Assembly: GCA_035317825.1 (NCBI GenBank)
Contig: DATHGB010000020.1
Coordinates: forward strand, 1-64,000
DNA from: Candidatus Saccharimonadales bacterium
GTDB taxonomy: Bacteria; Patescibacteriota; Saccharimonadia; Saccharimonadales; Saccharimonadaceae
Direction: 5' to 3'
DNA: 64,000 bases
Shown here: piece after piece, positions 24,108 to 31,226 of the stretch
How the letters are laid out: each line of letters begins with the position of its first letter
Position numbering within the stretch: position 1 is the first letter of the stretch
The notes under the pieces: model-generated
Seen by the model: only the letters and a program-made list of their open reading frames with translations
What the model was told of the DNA's origin: nothing
Databases searched by the model: none
Program-made: the position numbers and the translations under genes

Positions 24108-25325
24108 GTGACTCACACATGGGGTCAGTACAACGACTCTGATACAGAGCAAGGTCTCAACCAGTACGAAAGTGACGGGCTCCTGCTGCGCACACCGCAC
24201 GACATCCAGGGCATGAACATGTCCGATCTCAGGGATGTCGCAAGGGAGTGCAGCGCACTGCTCGACAACACGTACAAGGGGAACTACCCGCAAAGTGCCA
24301 AAGACGTCAACGTACTGGCAACCAGTATGAGCAACGGCGAAACGCGCATGTTCGCGTTGCTGTCTGATGGGAAGATTATTGCCATCGCCAGCCTGGTTCA
24401 CCGTCGCAATAGCATGCGCGGAAGCCTGAACTTCGTCGAGCTCAGCAAAGCCGCGAAGCTGCAAAGCGACGTAGCAAACACAGTCTCGGTGCGCCACCTA
24501 TCGAAATACCGCCTACCTTGGGCCATGAGCAATTTGCCAGAAGTTGACTTCCTATACGGCTCTCCGCGAGCTGCATCGGAAGGCAAAGACGGCGCTCCCG
24601 GTGGAAGGCAGGCGCAAAGCGTATGGTGGGGCGGCCGACGACACGGCATCAACCTACCACTGCTTGCGACAAACGTTGGCTGGAACTTCCGCGTAGGCGG
24701 CATCGAACCCCTTACCGGGTTCGTTGTACCGACAAACGCAACGAAGTGGGCCATCGCTGTTGACAAACTACCGGTGTTTGTACCGAACGAAGCCGTGAAG
24801 CAAGCCATCTACACCCTCCTTGTCGAGGGAACGGATGGGTTCGTGACACCGCAACTTGTCGTCACTCCCGACGAACGACACGCTGTGCCGTTCACGCTTC
24901 GGGAGGCTCGACAGCCGTCTGCCGACATCGTGACTAAGTACTACGTCACGGAACAGGCCGAACACTTGACAGAACGATCGATGGTCGAGGTTGATGCGCA
25001 TCTATACGATACCATCAGCCAAAAAGTAATCATCGAGAGTGATGTCGCAACTACGTCAAGGGGTGCGCAGATCATGCGCAGCCTGTTGGCGCAGGGATGG
25101 GCTTTCGCCGGATGGCAACCTTCCGAGGTTGTCTATGGCGGCATCTGCCCGATGCTTGCACGGGTTAATCCTCGTCAGCTCGGTGAGCTCATCCAGCCGG
25201 TGCACTACACCCAGTATTTTGACCAGGGCGGCCTCGGCCATACTCGGCAAGTATTGGATGAACTGTATCAGACGATGTACAGCAACGCGTCCGATCGCCT
25301 CACCACCGACTCCTCCCCTAGCTAG
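24108..25325 (+). CDS. GC-rich protein with GNAT-like region
   Basis: 405 residues starting at GTG 24108, with AGGGAG about ten bases upstream. The segment MFALLSDGKIIAIASLVHRR near residue 80 and the following strands resemble a GNAT acetyltransferase core, but the acetyl-CoA loop is not clear. Codon use is GC-rich, unlike the hydrolase upstream. It is followed 16 bases later by an ATP-grasp-like gene, so the pair may be a small biosynthetic or modification module of foreign origin. Confidence 0.6.
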   Translation: MTHTWGQYNDSDTEQGLNQYESDGLLLRTPHDIQGMNMSDLRDVARECSALLDNTYKGNYPQSAKDVNVLATSMSNGETRMFALLSDGKIIAIASLVHRRNSMRGSLNFVELSKAAKLQSDVANTVSVRHLSKYRLPWAMSNLPEVDFLYGSPRAASEGKDGAPGGRQAQSVWWGGRRHGINLPLLATNVGWNFRVGGIEPLTGFVVPTNATKWAIAVDKLPVFVPNEAVKQAIYTLLVEGTDGFVTPQLVVTPDERHAVPFTLREARQPSADIVTKYYVTEQAEHLTERSMVEVDAHLYDTISQKVIIESDVATTSRGAQIMRSLLAQGWAFAGWQPSEVVYGGICPMLARVNPRQLGELIQPVHYTQYFDQGGLGHTRQVLDELYQTMYSNASDRLTTDSSPS

Positions 25326-25341
25326 GAAAGCAGGAAAAACC

Positions 25342-26403
25342 ATGGCTGACGTCATTTTGTTGGACAACCCGGTGCTGAAGTACCGGAAGAACAGCAGCGT
25401 TCCTGTCAGTGTCGGAGCCGTCGCAAGGCGGATCGCCGGACTTCTGGGCGGAGAAATGCGAGAGACGGAAGGTACGGGCAACAAGGCGTACCACGTGCCC
25501 TTCGCGGCCGTTCACGCCGAGCTTGCCACGGCTAGGGGAATCGCCGGAACAGGCGACCTCTACGGAGGCGTCGTTCGAGAGCACCAGCACGCCGACAAGG
25601 CAATCCTGCACTTGTTGCCGAGCGTAGGTGCAGCACACCCGACGTGGTACTCGCCACGCTTCGCCGAATGTGTTCGCGATGTCGTCCTGCCAGGCTACAC
25701 CGCTTTCACGTACGAGGACGTCGTCGATGCCTTCAACCTCATGCGAGGTGACGGGTTCTCGGTGCGTCTCAAGGATCCGGCCAACACCGGCGGCCTTGGC
25801 CAGCATCTCGTTCATAGTAGCGAGCAGCTGGCTGCAACCATGGCGGACTACACGGGCAAGTTGTCCAAGACCGGCATCGTGCTGGAAGCAGACCTGCATG
25901 GGCATGCAACTGTCACGATTGGCTACATCGATATTGCCGGAGTCATCTACACCTGGTACGGCCGGCCGTACGACGTCGACCACGAGGGCATGACACGATT
26001 CGGCGGCAACGAATTGACTGTCGTTCGCGGCAGCCTGAGGGAGCTGCGTGAACATAGCGTAAACCCCTATGATCGCCTCGCTATCGACCAGGCCAAGTGC
26101 GTGTTCGATGCGTACAGCCTGCTCGGCACGACGGTCTCGCGAGCCACTCTGGACGCCGTCCAGGGAACAGCCTGCGACGGCACGTTCATGTCGGGCATCA
26201 CCGATCCGTCGCTGCGACCTAGCGCTTCGTCCGCTGCGGAAATCCGCGCAATCGAAGCACTCGTAGCGAACCCCGGTGCAGCTATGGCCAAAACCCGGCT
26301 GCACTATGACTACGAGAAGCGCGCCGCAAGGACGCCCTCCCAGGAGCTGTTCGTGAGCCATTCGCGCATGGACATTCTCGTGGAGCTTGTGGATGTCGCC
26401 TAA
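25342..26403 (+). CDS. DUF3182/ATP-grasp-like protein
   Basis: 353 residues from ATG 25342 (AGGA upstream, and the preceding gene ends at 25325; the frame open from 25039 overlaps that gene and is rejected). Features: REHQHADKAILHLL near residue 80, LPGYTAFTYEDVVDAF, and VRLKDPANTGGLGQHLV, a Gly-rich loop with upstream Lys as in ATP-grasp ligases. The pattern recalls the DUF3182 family, from memory only. GC-rich, in an operon with the GNAT-like gene. Confidence 0.6.
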   Translation: MADVILLDNPVLKYRKNSSVPVSVGAVARRIAGLLGGEMRETEGTGNKAYHVPFAAVHAELATARGIAGTGDLYGGVVREHQHADKAILHLLPSVGAAHPTWYSPRFAECVRDVVLPGYTAFTYEDVVDAFNLMRGDGFSVRLKDPANTGGLGQHLVHSSEQLAATMADYTGKLSKTGIVLEADLHGHATVTIGYIDIAGVIYTWYGRPYDVDHEGMTRFGGNELTVVRGSLRELREHSVNPYDRLAIDQAKCVFDAYSLLGTTVSRATLDAVQGTACDGTFMSGITDPSLRPSASSAAEIRAIEALVANPGAAMAKTRLHYDYEKRAARTPSQELFVSHSRMDILVELVDVA

Positions 26404-26495
26404 CAGCGGCTTCATAACAAACCGAGTGACGCAATTTATGTCACTCAAACTCGGATCGCCCAGCTGGCTCTTAGAGCCAAGACAGGGTGATCCCG

Positions 26496-26545
26496 CCCCC
26501 GATCACGCAATCGCCGAAAGGCATGCGAGGATCGGGGGTGTCTTC
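26496..26545 (+). terminator. Terminator of the GC-rich operon
   Basis: CCCCCGATC (26496-26504) pairs with GATCGGGGG (26530-26538), followed by TGTCTTCATTTG. Two smaller hairpins (GAGTGAC/GTCACTC near 26424-26446 and GGCTC/GAGCC near 26466) precede it. Confidence 0.65.
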
Positions 26546-26568
26546 ATTTGAGCTCAAATCATTTTCAG

Positions 26569-26792
26569 CCCTCCCAGACTCGAACTAAAACAACAGAGGC
26601 AGCATACAACAAAAAGTTCCAAGAAATAAATCCTGGAACTTTTCGTATCTGTTGATAATCTTGGTGGGTCATGCCAGGGAAAACTGGAACTATATCTTTG
26701 AAGATTTACAGACTTTTTGTGAGCGATTGGAGGAACTCGACCTCGAAATGATCATCGAGATTGATCAAAAAGATTTTACTCTTTCTCATTAA
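26569..26792 (+). repeat. R9: composite cassette repeat
   Basis: Exact 17-mer, hairpin AAAAAGTTCCAAGA/TCCTGGAACTTTT with the ATG/CAT pair replaced by AAG/CTT, tail NWNYIFEDL ... RLEELDLE to TAA 26790-26792, overlapping the 3' end of the next gene on the other strand. Confidence 0.87.
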
Positions 26793-27930
26793 AATAGTAG
26801 TGCCAAGCAGGCAGCTCTAAGCCAAAAAACTTCTCCGGTGAATCATCATAAAGCGCCTTAACCTCGCCAACTTTCATCCACTTAGCATCTTTTGCTTCGC
26901 TTAGCTGAGCAGTCGGCTCTTCGTCCGGCTCAACCTCACACACGAATACAAAACCAATCCAGGGTTTACCATTTTTGAGCTGCTGGGTACAACAATACGG
27001 GCGAAATCCAATAATACTATCACCTCTCTCGGTGTCGAGCAGCGGAGTACGCTCATCTTGCCTAATAGTCTTGAGAGTTAAATTTGCCTCTTCTTTAATC
27101 TCTCGCGCAAGAGTATCGTGTACATCTTCGAATGGCTTATCCAATACTCCAGCCGGGAATTCTAGCGTTCCTGAATATACAGGATCGGCATGCGGTTTCC
27201 AGCGGGTCTGTATGAGCAACTCTTTTTCGCCATTCTGTACGCGCTCAATAATTGCACCGCAGTATGGAATTGCCATGGAAAACGTTTGACGAGCTCGGCG
27301 CTTGCCAATGAAGCGAACCAAATTATGAACACCTATTGCTTGGTCTTTATAAGTTTCACCGAGGTCATCTAATAAATTAACGTCAAAGTAGCGCGTAAAT
27401 GCACGAGCAGTTTCGACACTAAAATAGCGCTTCGCCGTCTTATCAATCTGGAAATAATCATCTTCCAGCTTTTCACCGGTATTGTATTCAGGATCGTGAA
27501 CTGAGTTTGCGAAGAATGCGAATACCCCGCCTGGCTTCAGTACCCGCTGAATCTCTCCTATTAAGCGCACCGTTGTTTCATAGTCAAAGTAATGGAGAGA
27601 CAGATGGGCGTAAACAACATCAAACGAAGCATCCTCAAATTGTAGCTCTTCGCGTAAATCAACTCTTTGAATGGTAGTTCGCTGTTTTACTTCCTCGGGT
27701 AAAATAGCAAACCGTTCTTTCAGCGTCTCTTCTTTTAGGTCGGTACTAGTTACGTTGTAGCCGTTTTCAGCAAAAAAACGACTATCCTGACCCAGACCAG
27801 CTCCCAAGTCTAAGATATTACCTTTGGCCGGGAAATAGGCGATCGCTGTTTCGGCAAAAATGGAGGGCTTATCAATCCAATCCTTTGTTTTGTAATTGTT
27901 GTGCAAGTCAGACCAAACGTTATTATTCAT
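26776..27930 (-). CDS. Methyltransferase-Nudix fusion protein
   Basis: 384 residues from ATG 27930; TATACT is six bases upstream, so the longer start at 27948 would lie in the promoter. N-terminal class I SAM-dependent methyltransferase (ILDLGAGLGQDS near residue 38; FDVVYAHLSLHYF near 100) joined to a C-terminal Nudix hydrolase with GVLDKPFEDVH and AREIKEEANL, a Nudix box with Ala instead of the last Gly. The fusion suggests sequential action on a nucleotide-type substrate. Only gene between R9 and R10. Confidence 0.85.
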   Translation of the reverse strand: MNNNVWSDLHNNYKTKDWIDKPSIFAETAIAYFPAKGNILDLGAGLGQDSRFFAENGYNVTSTDLKEETLKERFAILPEEVKQRTTIQRVDLREELQFEDASFDVVYAHLSLHYFDYETTVRLIGEIQRVLKPGGVFAFFANSVHDPEYNTGEKLEDDYFQIDKTAKRYFSVETARAFTRYFDVNLLDDLGETYKDQAIGVHNLVRFIGKRRARQTFSMAIPYCGAIIERVQNGEKELLIQTRWKPHADPVYSGTLEFPAGVLDKPFEDVHDTLAREIKEEANLTLKTIRQDERTPLLDTERGDSIIGFRPYCCTQQLKNGKPWIGFVFVCEVEPDEEPTAQLSEAKDAKWMKVGEVKALYDDSPEKFFGLELPAWHYYFNEKE

Positions 27931-27996
27931 GTTCCAAGTATATAACATCTTATCTGTTGGACAGTATGTAGCGATTTAGTAAGCGATAACCTTACG

Positions 27997-28089
27997 CCCT
28001 CCCAGACTCGAACTAAAATAACGGGGGCGATACAAAACAAAAAGTTCTAGAAAATAAATTCTAGAACTTTCCGTATCTGTTGATAATTT
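27997..28089 (+). repeat. R10: target-proximal repeat joined to tRNA-Phe
   Basis: Contains the 17-mer, hairpin AAAAAGTTCTAGAA/TTCTAGAACTTT and the conserved GTATCTGTTGATAATTTTGG block, and then runs directly into the CCA end of the real tRNA-Phe. Modules D/E of the other repeats are replaced by the tRNA body, which fixes the recombination boundary near the tRNA 3' end. Confidence 0.88.
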
Positions 28090-28165
28090 TGGTGGCTCCT
28101 CCCAGACTCGAACTGGGGACACAGGGCTCTTCAAGCCCCTGCTCTACCAACTGAGCTAAAGAGCC
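28090..28165 (-). tRNA. tRNA-Phe(GAA), array target
   Basis: Complete cloverleaf: acceptor GGCTCTT/AGGAGCC, anticodon loop TTGAAGA (GAA), T-arm CCCAG TTCGAGT CTGGG, encoded CCA at 28090-28092. Its 3' half is the source of the 17-bp module in every repeat, so it is the insertion site of the array and remains intact. Confidence 0.95.
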
Positions 28166-28214
28166 GCGCGGTAACTCTGACTATTTTACTAAAGTTCCCT
28201 GCTTTTCACAAGGG

Positions 28215-28964
28215 TTACTTGTTCATTAACTTGCTTATAGCACCAGTGAGTTCTGAGGGTAATACGACAAGAGTTTTTTGACTTGGTTCAACAGCGATCT
28301 TTTCAAGTGTCTGAAGCGTACGAATATTGATCCCGCCTGGAACGCTGGAAAGAATAGCTGCGGCATCCGCTACAGCACGTGAAGCGGCTTTTTCGCCCTC
28401 GGCCGTAATGATGACTGCACGACGTTCACGCTCGGCCTCGGCCTGTTTCGCCATAGCTCGCTTCATATCTTGCGGTAGTTCGATATTCTGAATCTTGACG
28501 TTTTCAACGTCAATTCCCCATTTGTCAGTCTCGGCGTCAACAATCTCTTTTATTTTTTGGCTAATCTGTTCGCGGTTCGACAATAATTCGTCCAAATCGG
28601 CATTACCCGTTACGTCACGTAGGGCCGCTTGGGCAAATTGACTCGTCGCATAAACATAGTTCGTTGTTTCAAGTACCGCTCGGCTTGCTTCGATAACACG
28701 CAGATATACGACGGCATCCACGCCAACCGTCACGTTATCTTTCGTAATGATCTCTTGTTTTGGCACGTCAATCGGAGTTGAACGAACATCCACTTTGATT
28801 AAACGCTGGAAAATTGGTACGACAACGCGAAGTCCGGGCTGGCGAATGCCGGTATATTTACCGAGCGTCAACACGACACCACGCTCATACTGATTGATAA
28901 TCTTAATACCACTTAGGATAAAAAGAATAACGACAATTACTAAAAAGATAACAAACGGTTCCAT
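28215..28964 (-). CDS. SPFH/band-7 (slipin-like) membrane protein
   Basis: 249 residues: one N-terminal membrane segment (about 4-20), then the SPFH domain (INQYERGVVLTLGKYTG, PIDVPKQEIITKDNVTVGVDAVVYLRV) and a coiled region (KAMAKQAEAERERRA). Slipin-type proteins form ring-like oligomers on the inner membrane face and organise microdomains or proteases. It starts two bases after the D-Ala-D-Ala ligase gene ends and is in the same operon. Confidence 0.92.
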   Translation of the reverse strand: MEPFVIFLVIVVILFILSGIKIINQYERGVVLTLGKYTGIRQPGLRVVVPIFQRLIKVDVRSTPIDVPKQEIITKDNVTVGVDAVVYLRVIEASRAVLETTNYVYATSQFAQAALRDVTGNADLDELLSNREQISQKIKEIVDAETDKWGIDVENVKIQNIELPQDMKRAMAKQAEAERERRAVIITAEGEKAASRAVADAAAILSSVPGGINIRTLQTLEKIAVEPSQKTLVVLPSELTGAISKLMNK

Positions 28965-28966
28965 AA

Positions 28967-30019
28967 CTAAGCCTCCTCTACTTCTTTTTGCTGATCGACT
29001 GGTTCAAGTGCAAGTGCAATGAGACGCTCAATAAGCTGGGAATACGAAATGCCTTCTTCGCGCCATAATTTTGGATACATACTAATATTTGTAAATCCCG
29101 GAAGAGTGTTGAGTTCGTTGACGTAGATCGTTCCGTCATCAGTCAAAAAGAAATCGACACGGGTAAGCCCGCGGCATCCAAGTATCTTGTAGGCGTCGCC
29201 TGCAATTTTTTGAATCTTTTGTTTTGTTTCATCCGGCATTTCAGCTGGAATAATAATTTCGGTACTACTTGATGCCGAATATTTCTCGTCATAGCTATAA
29301 AAGTCAGCCGCTTTTATTTCACCAATACCGCTCACTTGATGACGAGGAGGATTGCCGAGCACGGATACTTCAAGTTCTCGGCCTACAATACCTCGTTCAA
29401 TCAATGCGACATTGTCGTGTTTGTGCGCTTCTTCAATCGCTTTGACAAGCTCAGCTTCGCTATATACTTTGCTCACGCCAACGGAGCTGCCTGCTTTTGC
29501 TGGCTTTATAAACATTGGACTGCCAAGTTTCATACTCAGATGATTAAAATCAGGAAGTTCGTCACCATCATGATGAACCTCGTAAGGAGTGACGTGGATA
29601 CCAAACCCTGAAAGTATTTCTTTGGTGGCGACCTTATCCATACAAATCGCGCTTGAAGTCATGTCACAGCCTACTATCGGGATATGAAGAAGCTGCGCTA
29701 ATCCTTGAACGCTGCCATCTTCACCATTTTTACCATGAAGGATCGGTAAAATAACATCGGGTTTTACTATCTTGCTACTAGGAAACGTAACGAAACTCCC
29801 CGCGCCAAGTACTGGTGCGAGTTGTGGTGCACCATGCGTATTGATTTCGTCGCTGATCCTATCGACTAGCCACCACTTACCTTGCCGGTCGATATATCCA
29901 AAAAGAATATTGTATTTTGTATCGTCAATAGCGGCATAGACATTGCGCACTGAAGAGATCGAGACCTCGTGCTCGGACGATTCACCGCCGAATAATAGAA
30001 GGACTGTAGTTCGTTCCAT
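28967..30019 (-). CDS. ddl: D-alanine--D-alanine ligase
   Basis: 350 residues, ATP-grasp ligase that makes the D-Ala-D-Ala dipeptide for peptidoglycan. N-terminal LLLFGGESSEHEVSISS and HGKNGEDGSVQGL are diagnostic, with KPAKAGSSVGVSKV (ATP loop) and LTRVDFFLTDDGTIYVNELNTLPGFT (metal ligands) later. Divergent from rarA across 34 bp; the -10 box TATAGA is six bases before the ATG. Confidence 0.96.
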   Translation of the reverse strand: MERTTVLLLFGGESSEHEVSISSVRNVYAAIDDTKYNILFGYIDRQGKWWLVDRISDEINTHGAPQLAPVLGAGSFVTFPSSKIVKPDVILPILHGKNGEDGSVQGLAQLLHIPIVGCDMTSSAICMDKVATKEILSGFGIHVTPYEVHHDGDELPDFNHLSMKLGSPMFIKPAKAGSSVGVSKVYSEAELVKAIEEAHKHDNVALIERGIVGRELEVSVLGNPPRHQVSGIGEIKAADFYSYDEKYSASSSTEIIIPAEMPDETKQKIQKIAGDAYKILGCRGLTRVDFFLTDDGTIYVNELNTLPGFTNISMYPKLWREEGISYSQLIERLIALALEPVDQQKEVEEA

Positions 30020-30025
30020 GTTGTA

Positions 30026-30047
30026 TCTATAGCATACAAGGTATAAT
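30026..30047. promoter_or_regulatory. Divergent -10 boxes of ddl and rarA
   Basis: TATAGA on the minus strand (30026-30031) and TATAAT on the plus strand (30042-30047) are each six bases from their start codons, implying leaderless transcripts on both sides. Confidence 0.55.
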
Positions 30048-30053
30048 TAAAGT

Positions 30054-31226
30054 ATGCAACGAGTTCCTTTGGCAGAAAGAATGCGTCCGACGACGCTAGA
30101 TGAGGTGATTGGCCAGACTCACCTACTTGGAGATGGTGAAATTTTACGGCAGATTGTCCGTAAGAAAGAACCGGTCAGCCTGATTTTATGGGGCCCGCCG
30201 GGAAGTGGCAAAACAACACTCGCTCGTATTATCGCCCACGAAGTTGAGGCTGAATTTATTGAACTCTCGGCTGTAACAAGCGGCAAAAAAGACGTTGAAA
30301 GGGTGGTTGAGCATGCCAGGCAGAACTGGAATCTGCAGATCCGTACCGTGTTATTCGTGGATGAAATTCACCGCTTTAATAAAGCACAGCAGGACGCTTT
30401 TTTGCCCCATGTCGAATCAGGTCTCATCACCCTTATTGGTGCCACGACCGAGAATCCAAGTTTTGAAGTTATCAATCCTCTGCTTTCGCGTAGCCGCGTC
30501 CTTGTTTTAGAACCACTTGCAAAAAACGAGATCATTACCATCTTAAAACGAGCACTCAAGGATCAAAAAGTAACTAAAAACGTGACGACAAAGGCTCTGG
30601 ATTACCTGGCAGAATTATCGGGTGGCGATGCTCGTGTTGCGCTCGGCAACCTTGAACTCGCCCTTTCGATGGATGAAAAAGTGACACCCGAAATCGTAAA
30701 AGTTGCCGCTCAAAAACGCGTGCCGGGTTACGACAAAAAAGGCGAGATGCACTATAACGTCATCAGCGCGTTCATTAAAAGTATGCGCGGTAGCAATGTT
30801 GATGCGACACTTTATTATTTAGCACGTATGATCGATGCTGGCGAAGACCCGAAATTCATCGCTAGGCGCATGCTCATTTTTGCAAGTGAAGATATTGGAC
30901 TTGCCGGTAATGGTGCGCTCGGGATGGCGCTAAATGCCTTCCAGGCCGTAGAACGTATAGGCATGCCTGAAAGTAGCTACGTTTTATTTCACACAGCAAC
31001 AGCACTTGCCAAGTCTGCAAAGTCACGCCAGACCACTGACGCCATGCAGCGCGCGCAGCAACTCGCAAAACAGTATCCGGACGCCGCCGTGCCCTTGCAT
31101 TTACGTAACGCGCCTACCAAATTAATGAAAGATCTAGGATATAGCAAAGATTATAAATGGCAAGCTGATTTCAAACACAATAAAGGGTTTTTACCTGATG
31201 AGCTTGAGAATGAAAAGATATTTTAG
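30054..31226 (+). CDS. rarA: Replication-associated recombination protein A
   Basis: 390 residues, AAA+ ATPase of the RarA/MgsA/WRNIP1 family that acts at stalled replication forks. GPPGSGKTT (Walker A, about residues 46-54), LFVDEIHRF (Walker B, about 100), [10 protein letters not shown] (sensor 1), and the C-terminal tetramerisation region ([24 protein letters not shown]). Full length. Its last codons overlap the 3' end of the GH13 gene by four bases. Confidence 0.96.
   Translation: MQRVPLAERMRPTTLDEVIGQTHLLGDGEILRQIVRKKEPVSLILWGPPGSGKTTLARIIAHEVEAEFIELSAVTSGKKDVERVVEHARQNWNLQIRTVLFVDEIHRFNKAQQDAFLPHVESGLITLIGATTENPSFEVINPLLSRSRVLVLEPLAKNEIITILKRALKDQKVTKNVTTKALDYLAELSGGDARVALGNLELALSMDEKVTPEIVKVAAQKRVPGYDKKGEMHYNVISAFIKSMRGSNVDATLYYLARMIDAGEDPKFIARRMLIFASEDIGLAGNGALGMALNAFQAVERIGMPESSYVLFHTATALAKSAKSRQTTDAMQRAQQLAKQYPDAAVPLHLRNAPTKLMKDLGYSKDYKWQADFKHNKGFLPDELENEKIF

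Larger units (their letters stand above)
12177..28165. mobile_element. tRNA-Phe-anchored cassette array
   Basis: Ten composite repeats (R1-R10) and one partial (R0) separate nine or ten gene cassettes between the tRNA-Gly/recombinase locus and the intact tRNA-Phe. Each repeat contains a 17-bp copy of the tRNA-Phe 3' half (CCTCCCAGACTCGAACT on the plus strand), a variable-sequence hairpin, a conserved CCA-adjacent block, a second T-arm-like element and a short coding tail. Cargo lies in both orientations with its own promoters. Structure is best explained by repeated insertion of small elements at the tRNA-Phe 3' end, R10 being the junction next to the target. Confidence 0.75.

Noticed and set aside
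25039-25341. Long N-terminal extension of the ATP-grasp-like gene
   Set aside because: It lies out of frame inside the preceding GC-rich gene. ATG 25342 with AGGA upstream follows that gene's stop, and long spurious frames are common in GC-rich DNA.
25318-26448. 376-codon antisense open frame
   Set aside because: It is opposite the ATP-grasp-like gene, has Cys/Arg/His-rich low-complexity translation and no ribosome site; it is a shadow of GC-rich codon use.
28098-28114. tRNA-Phe disrupted by the array
   Set aside because: The tRNA folds completely, with encoded CCA; only copies of its 3' half are spread in the repeats.
12177-28165. Classical integron with IntI and attC sites
   Set aside because: No tyrosine integrase is present in the window, the repeats lack the R/L core-site consensus of attC, and cassette genes lie in both orientations. 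The tRNA-Phe-derived module is a different type of site.
12177-28165. CRISPR array
   Set aside because: The repeats are about 200 bp, the spacers are genes of 0.7-3.5 kb, and no cas genes are seen.
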